This document shows, one piece after another, positions 45,553 through 55,639 of a DNA stretch of 64,000 bases (positions within the stretch are counted from its first letter, which is position 1; each line of letters starts with the position of its first letter). The translations under genes were made by a program, and so were the position numbers. The notes below the pieces were generated by a model, which saw only the letters and a program-made list of their open reading frames with translations, made no database searches and was not told where the DNA came from. The DNA comes from Rhizophagus irregularis (taxonomy: Eukaryota > Glomeromycota > Glomeromycetes > Glomerales > Glomeraceae): positions 3,720,001 through 3,784,000 of the forward strand of contig NC_089445.1 in the NCBI RefSeq assembly GCF_026210795.1. The letters are read 5' to 3'.

Positions 45553-45892
45553 ATATCTGAATATTTTAATCAGTTTTTATCTCAATGTCGTAATCGAACA
45601 TAAATCCATAATATATCAACATATACTTTTATCCTTAATGAAGATATTTGACGTTAAGTTCTTTTTTTATTTGATATAATTGATAATTGATGTTACATTA
45701 TAGATAACTTCGAATAAAAAATTGTGTACGCATCGCAATCTTGCCACAGGTTTATAGTTCTAATGGTAATTGATTTACGATGAAACTATAATTTATCTAT
45801 TTTAAAAACATACAAGGTAGTTTTCTCGAAAATATAAAAAATATTAGATTTTTAAGCAATATAAACAAGAAAGATAGATAACCCTTACCTTG

Positions 45893-47200
45893 ATCGCATA
45901 ATAAGCATATTCTTCTTCTGAGAGTTTTAGTGGAGCAACTTCTGGAACACAACTAGATCTGTAATAAACATTATCTATTAGTATATAATAAATTCATGAA
46001 TTATGAATGATAATTATTAGACTTACAAATCATTTAAGTTCAAACTTCCACCATTCATAAAAACATTTCCATTAATTAAATTTTTGTGGGTTGCATCATG
46101 AAGAGATGATGAAACCTCAAATGAAAGTGAAGATTCATTTAATATATAATGGTTGGAACTTGTTATCTTTTCACTTTCTCTTTGTGAATATGGGGTATAG
46201 GTATGGAGAACAAAGCACAATGATTGATAATAATGCTTTGAATATAATGAGAAAAAAATTATTAATATATTTTGATATAAATATTTTTGAAACATTTACA
46301 AAACTTCATAGAGATTATCATATATTAAGCCTTCCTTCTCCACCGACCACCCTCTTGATAACTTCTTTTTGATATTGTTGAAATCAATCAGCCACGTTGA
46401 TAGGACTCTGCTTATTCCTAATAAAGGTTTTCAGGAAAAATTTCAAATTTATTTACTAGTAATTTTACCTTACTCCAATTCTTAATATTATTGGTTAATT
46501 GATTTAAAAAGAAAAAATCATAATAATGCAGTGTAATGTTTCCTTTCTTAGATATAATTTATCTATTTACAGTAGGATCATCAAAATTTTTTTCTTAGTG
46601 ATTTTACCTCAGAGTTACAGTGACCTTTATTATAAGTAAATGGAATCTTACATTGATGTAACCAACTTTCCACTTAAAAACAGAATCAAATTTCAAGATA
46701 TGTAAAATAAAAGAATAAAAATTGACATGTATCATACCTTGCAAATTGGTTTACACTCTAATTTTATTGAAATACTTAATAGGTTAAACTTGATTTCTTC
46801 GTCAACTTCATCACTTCCACTAGAAGAGGAAAAGTCAGAGGAAGACTTCTTGCTATTTCTTAATTGCGGATGCTTCACACTATAAATACTCTTTATGGAT
46901 TTTTTTACCTAAATATAGAAAATGTACATGAGCTTTTACATTTTTGTAACTTTTACTACCTATAATTTTTTACCTTTTTACATGTAGAAACGTCTTCTAT
47001 TTCATTTCCTTATTTATTAGGAGTTGGCAATTTTACACCTTCACTTAAAATTTCTTGCAAATATGCATACTGTTTACAGAAAAAAAAGAATTGAAGCAAA
47101 TAGAACTTTGATATTTAAACATACTATTTTCAATGAAAATTATCATACTTCTTCTTCAGATACTAAAAAACAGTTTACTTTTAGAATCATTTGTAATTGT
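45893..47200 (-). pseudogene. Decayed paralogue of the ten-exon nuclease-like gene
   Basis: Minus-strand exon-like blocks follow the order of the 34180-36830 gene with introns kept. Near 47180 a block ending SEE precedes YAYLQEILSEGVKLPT (about 47065). Then come KKSIKSIYSVKHPQLRNSKK (46900), WKVGYINV plus WFQQYQKEVIKR split by a MITE (46680 and 46400), SEKITSSNHYILNESSLSFE with NLINGNVFMNGGSLNLNDL (46200-46028), and VPEVAPLKLSEEEYAYYAIK (45955-45895). The nuclease-motif exon is truncated away. Frameshifts are present. Retained introns show DNA-level duplication, not retrocopying. Many differences from the intact copy are C to T or G to A. Confidence 0.75.
46402..46649. mobile_element. MITE (AGGAYYCTGCTTA family), in an exon
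   Basis: Ends AGGACTCTGCTTA and TAAGTAAATGGAATCTT are inverted and diverged. They are flanked by ACGTTGAT (46394-46401) and ACATTGAT (46650-46657), an 8-bp duplication with one change. It interrupts the exon encoding WKVGYINV of the pseudogene. The interior TAAAAAGAAAAAATCATAAT is shared with the copies at 48414 and 52917. Confidence 0.75.
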
Positions 47201-48413
47201 TTTTTGGATTTCATTTATTTTAATAGTAGTAAACTTCAAATTTACAAGACCTTCAGTATCATTTGCATTACAGAAGAATATGAGTTGTGAACCTAAGGAA
47301 AAAATCCTAAATCAAAATTTTCTTTGAAGTCATGTGCTTCAGACTTGACCTGAAAAAGATTTTCACATTAGCAATTATTCAGTCTTTTGATTGCTATGAA
47401 TAGTCAGAACATCATATTATTTGAACAATTTGTTTCAATATGAAATTGTATCTTGTCTTTCTCATCATCCATTTTGTTAGAACCTGTTTATTGCTTAATT
47501 TTTGCTGTTTCTTGGCTGAATTATCCTTTTTTGCAAAAAGAAATTGGACGATTTTTTTTTGAAAGGAATTTTAAAGAAATTATCTATCTCATAATTTTCA
47601 TCATTATCATCCTAAAATATTAAAATGCAGAAATTAGTTTAATTAATTTTCAATTTTTAGTTAAAAATACACACTTCTCCTTGATCTGACTCTACATTTC
47701 TGATCTGTATGCATATCAAAAGAAGAAAAGGTGAATGACATTTTTGTGTTATTTACAAATTATATTCTTGTATTAATCTTCTTAATCCTCTTAGAAGAAG
47801 TTAATATTGTATTATTTAAAGTATATTTAAATGTGAATGATACATTAACAGGGAAAAAGTCTGAAAGCCCTTCTGAAATGAGATTTCCAACATTGTATTT
47901 TCTGGTTTTATCTAAAATATTTAGACTTTCAAAAATATGAATTCGTTTGACTTTTAACTGTTTTACATGTTAATCAAAATTGCAACATCTTGGCAAGAAT
48001 GATTGATATAAGGCTTGACTTACTTTCTTTCTTTTATAAATCACTTCCTTTCAATAGGCTTGCAATCCTTTATTTAAACGTTCAAAATCTACCTGTTGTA
48101 GGAAGCATATTATGAAATTTAATAAAGAATTTAATAGTTAGTATACAAATAACAACTTCAAGTGAAAAAAATGCAATTTCATAATAGCAAAGGTCCAGAA
48201 TGTAGACTGATTCTCTGATCAGAATGTAGATTGATTAGAAGTGCTATCAATATTACTTAAGTTAGAACATGAACTGAATACTCCTGATCAGAATAACGTG
48301 GACTGAATAAGAGCTTCCTTGGCAAACAAAAGAAAATATTACTTCTTCTTTAAAGTTGAAAAATTGTCTAGATTGATCTCTTCTGCTTCTTTTAAGAATT
48401 TGTGAGTCCAGGC
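47200..48413. other. Spacer, possible upstream part of the pseudogene
   Basis: Coding-like but broken minus-strand text may continue the decayed paralogue (acidic, Lys-rich blocks near 47440-47600). I cannot align it exon by exon. TGATCAGAATGTAGA repeats occur near 48200-48290. No intact gene. Confidence 0.35.
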
Positions 48414-48639
48414 AGGATCCTGCTTACTTATAATAAAGATTACTGTAAAAAATTGGCTCTTTACTAATAGTTTTTACTTTACTTTTTTCTTAAATTCTAT
48501 TGGTTAATTAGCTAAAAAGGAAAAAAATCATAATAATGTAATATAAAATTTCCTTTTAAAGTAAGATCTGCAAAGAATTTTATATATGATTTTTACCTTA
48601 GGTCTGGGGGTAACCTATCTTATAAGTAAGCAGGGTCCT
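48414..48639. mobile_element. 226-bp MITE (AGGAYCCTGCTTAC family)
   Basis: Inverted ends AGGATCCTGCTTACTTATAA and TTATAAGTAAGCAGGGTCCT. Flanks GTCCAGGC (48406-48413) and GTCCAGGT (48640-48647) form an 8-bp duplication with one change. Same family as 46402-46649 and 52917-53141. hAT-like by target size. Confidence 0.85.
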
Positions 48640-48886
48640 GTCCAGGTACTATCAAGACCTTCCACTCTTTTAAAAATGGTGGTGAAAAAAAAAATTGTGT
48701 TACAGTGAAGTATCAAAAATTCGTAATATGACCAGTTTAAGTGCTCGTTTAAGTAAAGATGCAAGAGCTGGGATTAGGTCAAAAGCTTTAGAAAAAAGTA
48801 CTCAGATCGCAAATTAAGCCACAAATTTACCAAAGTAACCAAGATAGTATTCAAGTAAAGACATATTTGTAAAATATTAAGGAATA

Positions 48887-49842
48887 CAGTTAACTCTCTT
48901 TATAGTCACATATTTGAAACAGTTCATATTTGGTGATTATAAAGAGATGTGACTATATAAAAAATTTTTTATATTAGTATATCATAATTCTGGCCAAAAA
49001 TTAACATAATTTTAGCCAAAATTTAGTATTCCGCATGAATTGATTTATGACACGGTATGACCCTGATTGCTTCTTATTTTGCGAATAACTTTTGATCTAG
49101 CGATCTGATTTCAATGATCTTTTTTTTTATTTTAATCAGGCAATGAAACTTATCAATTAAAAAAAAGATCATCAAAATTAGATTACTAAATCCTGAGATA
49201 ATAATTTTTGAAGGTCGAATTGAGTCTGAATTGAATTCGAATCAAATCGAATTTCAGAAGAGAAATTTGATTCATGCAGAACACTACTAAAATTATACTC
49301 AAAACTTTATTGTATCATAACTTTGCCAATATTAATTGTAGAGAGATGATTTTACCTCCATTCGATTCGTCTTGATGAGATGATTCTAATGGTATAAAAT
49401 ACATCAAAATCCAATTACTAGATTAATTTTTGAAATTAAAAAAATATTAATGGTTTTTGTGTAATAACTCTGCCAATATTGATCTTAGAGAGACGATCTT
49501 ACTACCATTCGATACAACTTGATGCGACAAATCTTATGATATAAAATATATCGAAATTGCAATTACTAGATTAATTTCCGAAATTAAAAAATATTAAATG
49601 GTTTTTAAGTAGTAGCTCTGTCAATATTGATCACAGATAGATGAGCTTACCACTATTCGATTCGTCTTAATGAGGCAATTCCAACGAGCTATTAATTGTC
49701 TTTTTACAATTACTAGGTACTGAGAGATTTAGCAAAATGTTAAATAGCGCAGTAAACATAAATCAAGAAATATAATAATGCTGATGCTTAATATTTTGTT
49801 GAATAACTTATCAGCCAGTGATCGTAAAAGAATAAAACTAGG
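48887..49842. mobile_element. pogo-like MITE, third copy, with nested MITE
   Basis: It begins TA then CAGTTAACTCTCTTTATAGT (48887) and follows the 8997-9947 element through its hairpin units, interrupted by a 263-bp MITE at 49024-49286. At about 49842 it stops inside the fourth unit (AATAAAACTA), where the SINE-like sequence begins. The far end is missing. Confidence 0.8.
49024..49286. mobile_element. 263-bp hAT-like MITE nested in the pogo-like MITE
   Basis: Ends TAGTATTCCGCATGAAT and ATTCATGCAGAACACTA are inverted with two mismatches. Target duplication CCAAAATT / CTAAAATT (49016-49023, 49287-49294). The inner arms GATCTTTTTTTTTATTTT and AATTAAAAAAAAGATCATC pair, so the element folds along much of its length. 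Confidence 0.8.
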
Positions 49843-50410
49843 AGGTCACCCTATCCCAGTGGTTAGTCACTAAGACCCTCATTAAGCCTGAATATGGTGA
49901 GGTTGCAGGTTCAATTCCCATGACTATGGAAATAAAAAGAATTTTACTGCGAACGCTACAACCAATAGCGTGAAGGTACAGGAATTAGTGTAGTTGGACT
50001 GCATCATGGTGAATTAGTGTGTACAGTTAGGCCGCACATTTCAACTAAAGGTCATAGTGTCCTTTTAATGTTTCCTATGAGGCCATTGACATATGTGCAG
50101 TCCTGTCCTCGAGGTTACTACTATACCTTGAGGAGACTTCCTGTCCAGATGGTCACTCCACAATACCGCTTAGAATCAGTAATGGCTAGATGGTCATCCT
50201 AAATGGTAAAGCTGAAGGTGCAATGTTTTAGTGGTAGTTTGACCTTCTGTTAAGTCTTAGAGACTTAGACCAACCAAGATGTTCGTACACAGAACAGGTA
50301 GCATGGTTATGAGGTTCGATTCCCCACTTCTTGGATCCTGGTTGGTGATCTCTGGTAGTTGATACCCACCATAAAGGATGATTCTGGACAGATGCGCGCA
50401 GATTTTTAAA
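49843..50410 (+). ncRNA. tRNA-derived SINE-like unit(s)
   Basis: Two tRNA-like heads are visible. The first has an A-box-like CAGTGGTTAGTCACTAAG (about 49859) and a B box GGTTCAATTCC (about 49909). The second has TTAGTGGTAGTTTGACC (about 50229) and GGTTCGATTCC (about 50312). These are internal RNA polymerase III promoter motifs. The spacing is longer than in a real tRNA and no acceptor stem closes, so they are not functional tRNA genes. Base composition is clearly more balanced than the surroundings. The unit interrupts a pogo-like MITE. Open frames across it (50017-50202, 50228-50473) are not convincing. Confidence 0.55.
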
Positions 50411-50689
50411 TAAAAAACCTTCAAAATACCTCAGCAATTTTTTACAGTAAAAATCTGCGTCACAATAATACAAATTAATTTATTGCATTAATTACTAATT
50501 TATTAATATAATCAAAATTACTTTTTTATTATATATTTAACAAGTTTACAAATACAATTGAAATCTATTACAAGTCATTGCTATTCATCATCTCTTTACT
50601 GCACATTCACATGTTGTTAATGGTTTGGAACATTGTTCCAGTTGGTTTGATTCTAACAAACAATTAGCAAAATGGAAAAAAAATCTATA

Positions 50690-51910
50690 CAAAAATAAAG
50701 GAAAAACGAACATTAGTATAAAGTTCGTAAAGTTCGTTGAAAAAAAAGTAAAAGAAATTTCAAAGTAATTACCTTGAAGATTACTTTAAAATTTTGTTCA
50801 GAAATCCGTCTAATGTCGTAAACTTAAAAAAATTGAACGTTAGTTAATGTTCATCAAATAATTTATTAAAAAAATAAACTTTTGAAGATTTTACCTTCAA
50901 AAATGAGTCTGGAACTATACTTTAGTGTTCTGGATCTACAAAATATAAAAACGAACGTTAGATAACATTCGTTAAATTAAAAAAATTAAAGAATTTCAAA
51001 GTTTACCTTTGAAATTCGCGTCTGAAAAGCCATGGGCCTACAAAACCTATAAAAAAATACAAATAAAATGTTAGTCAACGTTTCACTAAAAAAATTAAAA
51101 ACTTTCAAAAATTATACCTTCGAAATGATGTTCAGAGTACTTTCGGTGTTCTGGACCTACAAAAAATAAGAATGAACATCAGTAAACGTTCGTTAAATAA
51201 AATAAAAATTTAAAATTTTAAAGTTTTACCTTCAAAATTCCATCCAGACAGAAACAGGAGAGCTGAAACCCTAAAAAAAAGAGAAAGACGAAACATTAAT
51301 AATGTTTCACTAAAATAAAACAAAAAAAACAGAATTTTAAAGTTTACCTTTGAAATTCTGTCTGGAAGACTACAAAAGAGAAGCCGAAACGTTAATAAAT
51401 GTTTCGCTAAATAAAAATAATAATAAAAAATAAACAGAATTTCGAAGTTTACCTTCGAAATTCTGTCCAAGAGCGTCCAGAAAGCTGAAAATCTACAAAA
51501 AAAAAGAAAATTGAAACGTTAATAACGTTTCTTTTAAATAAAATAAAATAAAAACAAACATTCTGATAAAATTTTTTTAAAATAAAATTTCAAAACGTTA
51601 AAAAACGTTTTGTTAAATAAAAAATCGAAACATTAAAGAACGTTTTGATAAAAATAATTAAAATAAAAAAAAGAAACGTTAAAAATGTTCCGTTTAAAAG
51701 TTAAAAAAAATCAAAACATTTAGTAATGTTTCGTTTAGAAATTTTAAAATAAAAAAATTTCAAAACGTTAAAAAACGTTTCATTAAAAATAAAATAAAAA
51801 ATAAAATTTTTGAAATGTTAACAAACGTTTCGATAAAACAATTAAATTAAAAAAATAAAATTTTAAAACGTTTAGAAACGTTTCGTTTAGAACTGAAAGT
51901 AAAAATAAAA
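50690..51910. repeat. Hairpin satellite, ~90-110-bp units
   Basis: About 12-14 degenerate units, each with two inverted pairs: an AACGTTAATAAATGTTTCG-like stem and a GAATTTCGAA..TTCGAAATTC stem. The clearest is CAGAATTTCGAA / TTCGAAATTCTG at 51435-51465, 12-bp arms with a 7-base loop. Units also share CTACAAAA and GTCCAGA text. The 3' half (from 51500) shortens to ~60-bp units with only the AAACGTT stem. No coding potential. Confidence 0.75.
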
Positions 51911-52082
51911 AAGTAAAATTTTGAACTTACCTTCGAAATTTTAAAAAAAACTTCGAAGTTGGATGAAATTACTATTTTTGTTTGTCCTGTACTTTGAAAT
52001 TTTCAGAAACTTTGTAGGGCTGGAGTCCCTACAAAAGTTAGTCTTTTTTAAAAAAAATTTTGTCTTTTTAGTTAGCTTCGAA

Positions 52083-52326
52083 TAAGGTTGCTTGTTTAAA
52101 CCTCTTCAAAATCCTACGATTAGTTTTGTCAAAATTTTACTATAGATTTATTATAGTTTCAGTAGAGTTTCGGCAGTTTCAGCATTTATAATAAGTTTTG
52201 GCAGTTTTACCTTTCTCCAAAGTTTCGCCAGTTTTTTAATATAACTTTAATATAGTTTCAGCAGAATTTCACTTTTCAGCGAAACGCCATCTTGCCTAAA
52301 CCCCTAGGTTTTGGCAAGCAACCTTA
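52083..52326. mobile_element. 244-bp hAT-like MITE (TAAGGTTGCTTG ends)
   Basis: Perfect inverted ends TAAGGTTGCTTG and CAAGCAACCTTA, bracketed by a perfect 8-bp duplication GCTTCGAA (52075-52082, 52327-52334). The interior has TTTCGGCAGTTTCAGCATTT, TTTTGGCAGTTTTACC and AGTTTCGCCAG, tying this MITE to the dispersed TTTCGGCA repeat. Confidence 0.85.
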
Positions 52327-52484
52327 GCTTCGAAACTTTTTAAGAGAAAAAGATTAAGTTTCAAACTTTATCAAATAGTTTAAATAATGTCTAAATTCGG
52401 CTAGTGACTGATCATCTCACATGACAGTTAGAGTTAATCAAAATGATAAAATTGCAGATTGATGAACTGATATTTCAATGAAAA

Positions 52485-52745
52485 ATAAAAGTAAAAATCT
52501 GCAAAATCGCAGACTTCTGCAAAAATTTACATAAAAAGAAAAGCAGAAATCTGCAAAATCGCAGACTTTTGCATAAATTCACATAAAAAAAAGCAGAAAT
52601 CTGCAAAATCGCAGATTATTGCAAAATTTTGTAAAAATTAAAAAGTGAACTTAGTGAAGATCTGCAAAATCGCAGACTTTCACATAAATTCATATAAAAA
52701 ATGCAGAGATCTGCTAATTTTACAAATCTCTGCAGTTCTGCATTT
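52485..52745. repeat. ~60-bp satellite with TCTGCAAAATCGCAGA core
   Basis: Four units contain TCTGCAAAATCGCAGA, a short hairpin, followed by TTCACATAAA and an A-rich tract. A fifth, variant unit ends GCAGAGATCTGC...AAATCTCTGCAG. The open frame at 52645-52845 is a by-product. Confidence 0.8.
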
Positions 52746-53447
52746 TAAAAAATTTTCCGATGAAAAAAAAAATGAAAAAATGCTAAACCTGATGTTTTTC
52801 ATTAAAAAAAACAAAAAAAAAAGTTTTTTAATAAAAAAATATTGAATCTGGCATTTTTTTATTAAAAGAAACATAAAATAATGTTTTTTTTTAAACATCA
52901 ACAGATCAGGTTAGATAGAACCCGTTTACTTATAATAAAGATCACTATAGAAAATTGGCCCTTTACTAATAGTTTTTACCTTACTTTTTTTTTAAATTCT
53001 ATTAGTTAATTAGCTAAAAAGGAAAAAAATCATAATAATGTAACATAAAATTTCCTTTTATAGTAGGATCTGCAAAGAATTTTATATATAATTTTTACTT
53101 TAGGCCTGGGGGTGACTTATCTTATAAGTAAGCGAAGTCCTGGTTAGATACCTGATTTGATTTGATATAAAAACATTTTGGCGTAATATATGAATGTATA
53201 AAAAAGTGTTAAAATGTTCTTTTCTATAAAAATAAAACGTTCAGCATTTTTTCTTATATTTAATATAAAAAAATGCTTAAACATTTTTTTTGGCCCAAAA
53301 TATATCAGGTCAACTAGTGGTCAACTAACAGGTCGAGTATTTAAACCGATCTGTGATATTTGGATTAGATCATTAAATTAATGACTCACCTCAGATCAGG
53401 TTAAGCCAATTACCTGATGCAACCTGACTTATTATGTAACTCTGATC
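52745..53447. mobile_element. Decayed relative of the GGGTCA-type hAT MITE
   Basis: After removing the nested MITE (52917-53141), the text follows the second half of the 4011-4930 element: AATGAAAAAATGCTAAACCT, AAACATTTTGGCGTAATATA, CAGGTCAACTAGTGGTCAAC and a right end near AACCTGACTTATTATGTAAC then TCTG. Nearly all CpG of the other copy is TpG or CpA here. The left end is uncertain. Confidence 0.6.
52917..53141. mobile_element. 225-bp MITE (AGGAYCCTGCTTAC family)
   Basis: Ends AGAACCCGTTTACTTATAA and TTATAAGTAAGCGAAGTCCT, with a perfect 8-bp duplication GGTTAGAT (52909-52916, 53142-53149). The internal sequence is close to the 48414 copy (GGCCTGGGGGTGAC; AATTAGCTAAAAAGGAAAAA). Confidence 0.85.
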
Positions 53448-53449
53448 GT

Positions 53450-54849
53450 GAACTTTACTCTCCATAATTTTCTTCACAGTTTTCTGAATTCTAAAATCAT
53501 CTAATCGTCTCTGCATGATGAACTGGTATTCGTTTGAGCGATTGATTAGCAAAAATAACAATCCAATCATGATAAAATAGTCCAAAATGTAAATTTTCTA
53601 CAATTTGGCAAGCAAGAAATAAGCATTATGGCATATTTTTTACCTTTACCCATTGTTTTTATATATTAAAGTATAAGATTCTAAAAGACAAAATAATCAA
53701 TAAATTGCCATATGCTGATCTCTACTTTGTATAAAGATTACGAATTAATAGCGTTTCAGTGAAATCAAGAGAATTACCGGCAGTACATACCCATAAGGCA
53801 CCTTCGGGTATAATAATTTTTTATTAAACGAAAGCTTAGTTCTATTTCCAAATTATAAAAATAGCAGATAGTAAATAGTAATATTCTATAAATTCACGAA
53901 TATGAAATTCCATTTAGGAATGAGCCATCGAGAAAGATTATAACTGTGCGTAATTATTTTTATCTGTATTGAAGCAAGTCGTATTTGGACCACTTCTTGT
54001 TAAAACAATAATGAAATAAAAATAACGATTTATTTAGAAAATCTTGTAATTATATAATTTTTTCATCTGTTATTAATGCCAACATCATATTACTTTGCCA
54101 TTATGTTATTTTTTTGATTACAAAAATAATAGTGATCATCAGTTCAGAAGACTTTATTTTTGAATATTATATGCTATAGTAAAAATACTATTAGTAAATT
54201 GCGTAGTCAAAGAAAAATTTTCCACTAAGGAATTAATGAATTTTGGGGACACTGAATTTAGTCAACCAAAAAATTATTAGTAAATCTGATCTCATATACT
54301 ATAACAAACGAATTTTCTGATATTGTAAACTGTTCTGATAGATTCTTTTCTATATTAGGAAAACTTAATGTTAATGGAAAGTACAAAACCTCACTGATCC
54401 CAGTTCAATGTTATTAGGGCTATTGATATGCATAATTTGTTACTCGCTATATATGATTATTATTTGACTATTAATCAAGAAAATGAATTATATTTCAGAA
54501 TTATCTGATGGTCAAATCTAAATTACATGATGACATGGTAAACATGGTAATTTAATAAGAATATTTGTAATTATTTAGAATTTACATGTTAATGATATGT
54601 AATTTTTATTGATAATTTTTATACAAATAATTTGGATGGGCAGAATTATACAAATTATACAGAAAATTGATGGAGATGATCAAGAATGAGTGATTAACTA
54701 TAGAATAATTAAAGAATGAGTGAAATGAAGAATAATTTTAAAGAATGAGCGATTAAGAGTGAGTGATTAAGTAAACATAATTGAAGGGTATAATACTGTA
54801 TCATCTCATCCTAGCAGCTGAATATAAAGTTTGATAAACTTGGCTTTTT
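53450..54849. other. Spacer upstream of the Mug135-like 3' end
   Basis: AT-rich. GAATGAGTGATTAA-like direct repeats lie at about 54685-54765. No gene recognised. A minus-strand 64-aa frame near 53391-53585 has no recognisable content. Confidence 0.4.
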
Positions 54850-55638
54850 TTATAACAATTTTATACCCAAGTATTTAGCAAGACGCTTTTGTCTTGCATC
54901 GAGTCCTCCAGTTACTTGTAAACCATAAAAGGCTAACAGAGTATCTAAATTTTGACCTTTAATTAAAAAAAAAAGAATATTTTATTAATTAAGAAAAAAA
55001 AAGAAACCCAATTAAATTACAGATGTACAAGTGTACAGACCAGTTAAACCACGAAGATTCCGGACGTTAATAGGGAATGGATTAGGATATGCATTTTGAA
55101 AATTGGGAAGCGCGATGATGGCCTCATTTTCACTAGTGATACGTGAATTGACAGATCTGTAATAGGATCGCATATCTCTAAAATAATGAAAAGGATATGT
55201 TTATCATGTTACAATTTTAATAATGTAGCATAATTTTTTTTTAAAAAACATACACAATCTGGATGTTTTGCTGAATTGTTGCTAAAGTCATTTGCATAGT
55301 TTGCTGCATCGCAGTCATATTTTGCATATTTTGCTGCATCATAGCCATATTTTGCTGCATCGTAGTCATATTTTGCTGGATTACATTTAAAGTCTGTTGT
55401 ATATTTTGCTGACCAGTCTGTAGAGCTTGAATAACATTCGCATTAGGGATATTTTGTAGATATGATAGTTCCTGTATGATTGTTTGAAAAGCCTGGTTCA
55501 TTCTGTTAAAGTTTGGTAGTGGTGGTTGTTGTTGTGGTGGTTGTTGCTGAGGTGGTGGTTGAGGTTGTTGTGCCTACAAAATACAAAATGATAAGTCTTC
55601 AACAAGGAGATATTATAAAATATTTAGTTCTTTACCAT
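54850..55638 (-). CDS. Mug135-like C-terminal domain protein, 188 aa, four exons
   Basis: Minus-strand exons: 55638-55636 (only the ATG), 55573-55254, 55177-55041 and 54956-54850 (TAA). Introns start GT and end AG, and the joined frame is open for 188 codons. Exon 2 encodes a Pro/Gln-rich start (AQQPQPPPQQQPPQQQPP) and a long Gln/Met heptad-like helix (IQQNMTTMQQNMAMMQQNMQ), a predicted coiled coil. Exons 3-4 encode NSRITSENEAIIALPNFQN, PFPINVRNLRGLTG and QNLDTLLAFYGLQVTGGLDA with KRLAKYLGIKLL, the pattern I associate with the fungal Mug135-like C-terminal domain. The molecular role is unknown; the S. pombe founder was found as meiotically upregulated. The third donor (GTCTGT) is weak. Confidence 0.7.
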
Positions 55639-55639
55639 G

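Noticed and set aside
49843-50340. Functional tRNA genes
   Set aside because: A- and B-box motifs exist, but no acceptor stem closes and the A-to-B spacing is too long.
50690-51910. CRISPR-like array
   Set aside because: Units are contiguous, degenerate and without unique spacers; eukaryotic context.
55241-55501. 86-aa Gln/Met protein as a stand-alone gene
   Set aside because: It is one exon of the four-exon Mug135-like gene; the frame continues upstream and splices downstream.
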